Shown here one piece after another: positions 63,809 to 64,000 of a stretch of DNA of 64,000 nt. Each line of letters opens with the position of its first letter. Within the stretch, counting starts at the first letter, position 1. The DNA is from Lysobacter sp036697405 (GTDB taxonomy: Bacteria; Pseudomonadota; Gammaproteobacteria; Xanthomonadales; Xanthomonadaceae), in assembly GCF_036697405.1 (NCBI RefSeq), contig NZ_JBAHWA010000016.1, positions 1-64,000 of the forward strand. Reading direction: 5' to 3'. The notes beneath the pieces are model-generated. The model was not told the DNA's origin. It searched no databases and was given only the letters and a program-made list of their open reading frames with translations. A program made the position numbers and the translations under genes.

Positions 63809-64000
63809 TCAGGGCGCCGGCGGCGGGCTCGGCCGCGGTATGTCGGCGCGCGGGCGGAGGCCGGAGCCGATCACCGCCTCGGCGCGGATTTCCATCGATG
63901 CGCCTTTCGAGAACAGCGCCGGGGTGCCGACCGCGGTCCATGCCGGGTAATGGTCCTTGAAGAACTCCCGGTGCACTTTCAGCACCGGCTCGACCACGCG
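63809..64000 (-). CDS. RidA-family protein, C-terminal part (cut by window edge)
   Basis: Only about the last 62 codons are inside the window. The segment KVHREFFKDHYPAWTAVGTPALF-KGASMEIRAEAVIG matches the C-terminal half of RidA/YjgF family proteins, which deaminate reactive enamine or imine intermediates, including the conserved E-A region. A Pro-rich tail of about 15 residues follows. The start lies beyond base 64000. Confidence 0.75.
   Translation of the reverse strand, partial: RVVEPVLKVHREFFKDHYPAWTAVGTPALFSKGASMEIRAEAVIGSGLRPRADIPRPSPPPAP

Overview
The window is GC-rich, gene-dense chromosomal DNA that looks like a member of the Xanthomonadaceae, most likely Lysobacter or a close relative. 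The evidence is the gene set and style: PlsB with an HX4D motif, TtcA next to RdgC, tatABC, glyQ-glyS, a TamA-TamB pair, a bio operon with BioC/BioH, and dispersed inverted repeats of the type (G)TAGGAGCGGCG-AAGCCGCGACCG. No rRNA, tRNA, CRISPR array, insertion sequence or prophage was seen. This is an assignment by eye, not by database search.

Layout. 1-1600: HAD-family acid phosphatase lipoprotein and a possible structured small RNA. 1616-6251 (minus): a four-gene archaic chaperone-usher (Csu/spore coat U type) pilus operon behind a sigma-54-like -24/-12 promoter. 6574-10574: a lipoprotein and plsB. 10638-16203: a decayed tandem duplication. A DUF4198 gene, a multi-membrane-segment gene and a DUF465 gene each appear once intact and once as a fragment, with AT-richer DNA and a small secreted protein between the copies. 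16450-22155: small secreted Cys protein, ttcA, rdgC, YgjP-like metalloprotein, alpha/beta hydrolase and hemH. 22333-24686: SYLF protein and tatABC. 25044-29888: MFS exporter, BPSS1780-like membrane protein, glutamine amidotransferase and a GspE/PilB-like ATPase. 29940-33088: glyQS. 33368-39376: tamA and tamB. 39417-46125: small genes, GNAT, sialidase-like lipoprotein, mnmG, an orphan small RNA with its own sigma-54-like promoter and strong terminator, a Tyr/Gly-rich lipoprotein and an EamA transporter. 46183-51153: PLP dehydratase, a V4R-like plus MHYT gene pair behind a third sigma-54-like promoter, an NTF2-like protein and an ArnT-like glycosyltransferase. 51160-58752 (minus): bioB-bioF-ACT-membrane protein-bioH-bioC-HEPN protein-DMT transporter. 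58802-64000: comF, AtoE-like carrier, a secreted Calx-beta/DUF11 protein and the end of a RidA-like gene.

How the parts work together. Envelope biogenesis dominates: pilus assembly, Tat export, TamAB outer-membrane/lipid transport, PlsB phospholipid synthesis and ArnT-like lipid modification. A second theme is cofactor and tRNA metabolism (biotin, heme, glycyl-tRNA synthetase, TtcA and MnmG tRNA modification). The most notable signals are three TGGCACG-N4-NTGC promoters in intergenic DNA, in front of a pilus operon, an orphan small RNA and a putative two-gene sensor. Together they suggest an RpoN-linked network. Other notable signals are the decayed duplication at 10.6-16.2 kb, a codon-atypical patch inside glyS, a 15-bp Ser-Asp tandem repeat inside tamA, and a HEPN-domain gene in the biotin operon.
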